A DNA stretch of 64,000 nt, from positions 21,671 to 85,670 of the forward strand of contig JBBDUV010000093.1 of assembly GCA_040903745.1 (NCBI GenBank), in the 5' to 3' direction. Source of the stretch: M55B112 sp040903745 (GTDB lineage Bacteria > Bacteroidota > Bacteroidia > Bacteroidales > GCA-2748055). Below the pieces are notes generated by a model that did no database searches, was not told the DNA's origin, and saw nothing but the letters and a program-made list of their open reading frames with translations. Position numbers and translations under genes: made by a program. The stretch's first letter is position 1, and each line of letters opens with the position of its first letter. Shown piece by piece: positions 63,154 through 64,000 of the stretch.

Positions 63154-64000
63154 AGTACGAATTGCTTTCAAATTGTAGTTTAACGATCTTTGACACAGGC
63201 CTCCGATAAGATGAGTGCGGAAGAGTGGCGTTGTGAATTGCTTTCAAATTGTAGTTTAACGATCTTTGACACAGGAACAAGCTCCTGGCGACCACGGCAA
63301 TTCAAGTTGTGAATTGCTTTCAAATTGTAGTTTAACGATCTTTGACACAGGATCCGCCTGCACCGCTATCTATCTGTCTCCGTTGTGAATTGCTTTCAAA
63401 TTGTAGTTTAACGATCTTTGACACAGGAAAGCACATGGAGTTTATATCGTACATTACGTTGTGAATTGCTTTCAAATTGTAGTTTAACGATCTTTGACAC
63501 AGGGGAATTTAGGCCTTTGAGTCGTCTGCGGCTTGTTGTGAATTGCTTTCAAATTGTAGTTTAACGATCTTTGACACAGGTAAAGAAAATTGATGATCTG
63601 TTGACATACAGTTGTGAATTGGTTTCAAAATGTAGTTTAACGATCATTGCCACAGGTGGACGATGGTAGGACTATTTATTTATATTTGTTGTGAATTGCT
63701 TTCAAATTGTAGTTTAACGATCTTTGACACAGGGCGAGTGCCGAGGATGAAGTAGGTATGCGAGTTGTGAATTGCTTTCAAATTGTAGTTTAACGATCTT
63801 TGACACAGGGATTTCTAAAAACTATGCACCCTTATATGCGTTGTGAATTGCTTTCAAATTGTAGTTTAACGATCTTTGACACAGGTAACAAAACAACAGA
63901 GCAATGACAACAAAACGTTGTGAATTGCTTTCAAATTGTAGTTTAACGATCTTTGACACAGGAGGAATCGCAGACAATACAGGCTTTGACACGTTGTGAA
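63154..64000 (+). CRISPR. CRISPR array, 46-nt type II-C-like repeats, at least 12 repeats and 11 spacers, continues past the right edge
   Basis: Repeat unit starts GTTGTGAATTGCTTTCAAAT and ends GATCTTTGACACAGG, 46 nt. Repeats start at 63154 (5' five bases unlike the rest), 63230, 63306, 63382, 63458, 63535, 63611 (four substitutions), 63688, 63764, 63840, 63917 and 63993 (cut by the window). Spacers are 30 or 31 nt, all different. Length and the GTTGTGA/TTGCTTTCAAATT core match repeats of type II-C (Cas9) systems known from Bacteroides and relatives, so in this orientation the crRNA would be spacer followed by GUUGUGAAUUGC. No cas gene, tracrRNA or anti-repeat was seen in the window; they may lie beyond 64000. 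The left flank holds no obvious leader. Confidence 0.97.

Noticed and set aside
63002..63295. 97-residue minus-strand frame running from CRISPR repeats into the flank
   Set aside because: Its first half is CRISPR repeat and spacer DNA. Only the TPQ tail inside it looks like former coding sequence, and that is listed as a remnant.
1..64000. tRNA, rRNA and insertion-sequence transposase genes
   Set aside because: I looked for tRNA-like cloverleaf stretches in the intergenic regions and for transposase motifs in the reading frames and found none that I could support.

Overview
The window looks like a chromosomal segment of a Bacteroidota bacterium, probably within Bacteroidales/Marinilabiliales-like lineages. 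The evidence is gene content: an alternative complex III, a fused CcsB-CcsA cytochrome c maturation protein, DUF4492 next to cydAB, a ParA-ParB-DUF5683 block, a BT0820-type HAD protein and EpsC-type serine acetyltransferase. Promoter-like TAnnTTTG boxes and the lack of strong Shine-Dalgarno sites agree. The lineage call is inference from gene content only.

Layout. 1-14.6 kb is a GC-richer, mostly minus-strand housekeeping stretch: a truncated gamma-carbonic anhydrase, an SGNH hydrolase, the remains of a lytic transglycosylase gene, DUF5683, parB and parA, a divergent lipid kinase and methyltransferase, a glutaminyl cyclase, a HAD protein, cysK, cysE, pssA, and a cytochrome bd operon (DUF4492-cydA-cydB-43-residue membrane peptide). 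14.9-32 kb is a plus-strand respiratory block: Sco, a caa3-type oxidase (subunits I, III, IV, II with fused cytochrome c), heme O synthase, CcsBA and alternative complex III (actA-B-C-D-F-E). 32.6-39 kb runs on the minus strand and encodes heme synthesis from glutamyl-tRNA to coproporphyrinogen III (hemA-C-D-B-L-E). Together these supply quinol oxidation, cytochrome c maturation, heme and two terminal oxidases.

39.4-42 kb is a patchwork: two small exported proteins (DsrE-like, HMA-domain), an orphan DUF433 antitoxin with only a stub of its usual toxin, a cupin and a decayed DUF2264 gene. 42.2-58.1 kb is a glycogen/trehalose block: a TreY-MalQ fusion, GlgB, a TreS-maltokinase fusion, GlgE and TreZ on the minus strand, and divergent GlgX. 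It encodes a closed loop: glycogen to trehalose (GlgX, TreY, TreZ), then trehalose to maltose to maltose-1-phosphate to glycogen (TreS-Mak, GlgE, GlgB).

58.1-64 kb is GC-richer again: a small hydrophobic ORF, a BASS-family transporter, a large exported sortilin-like BNR-repeat protein, a toxin-antitoxin pair whose PIN toxin has lost its middle, a remnant of a TPQ-repeat protein tail, and a CRISPR array with 46-nt type II-C-like repeats that runs off the right edge. No cas gene is inside the window. The most interesting points are the promoter-like sequence in every CRISPR repeat, the TreY-MalQ fusion, the rearranged alternative complex III with a sixth heme motif in ActA, and several broken genes.
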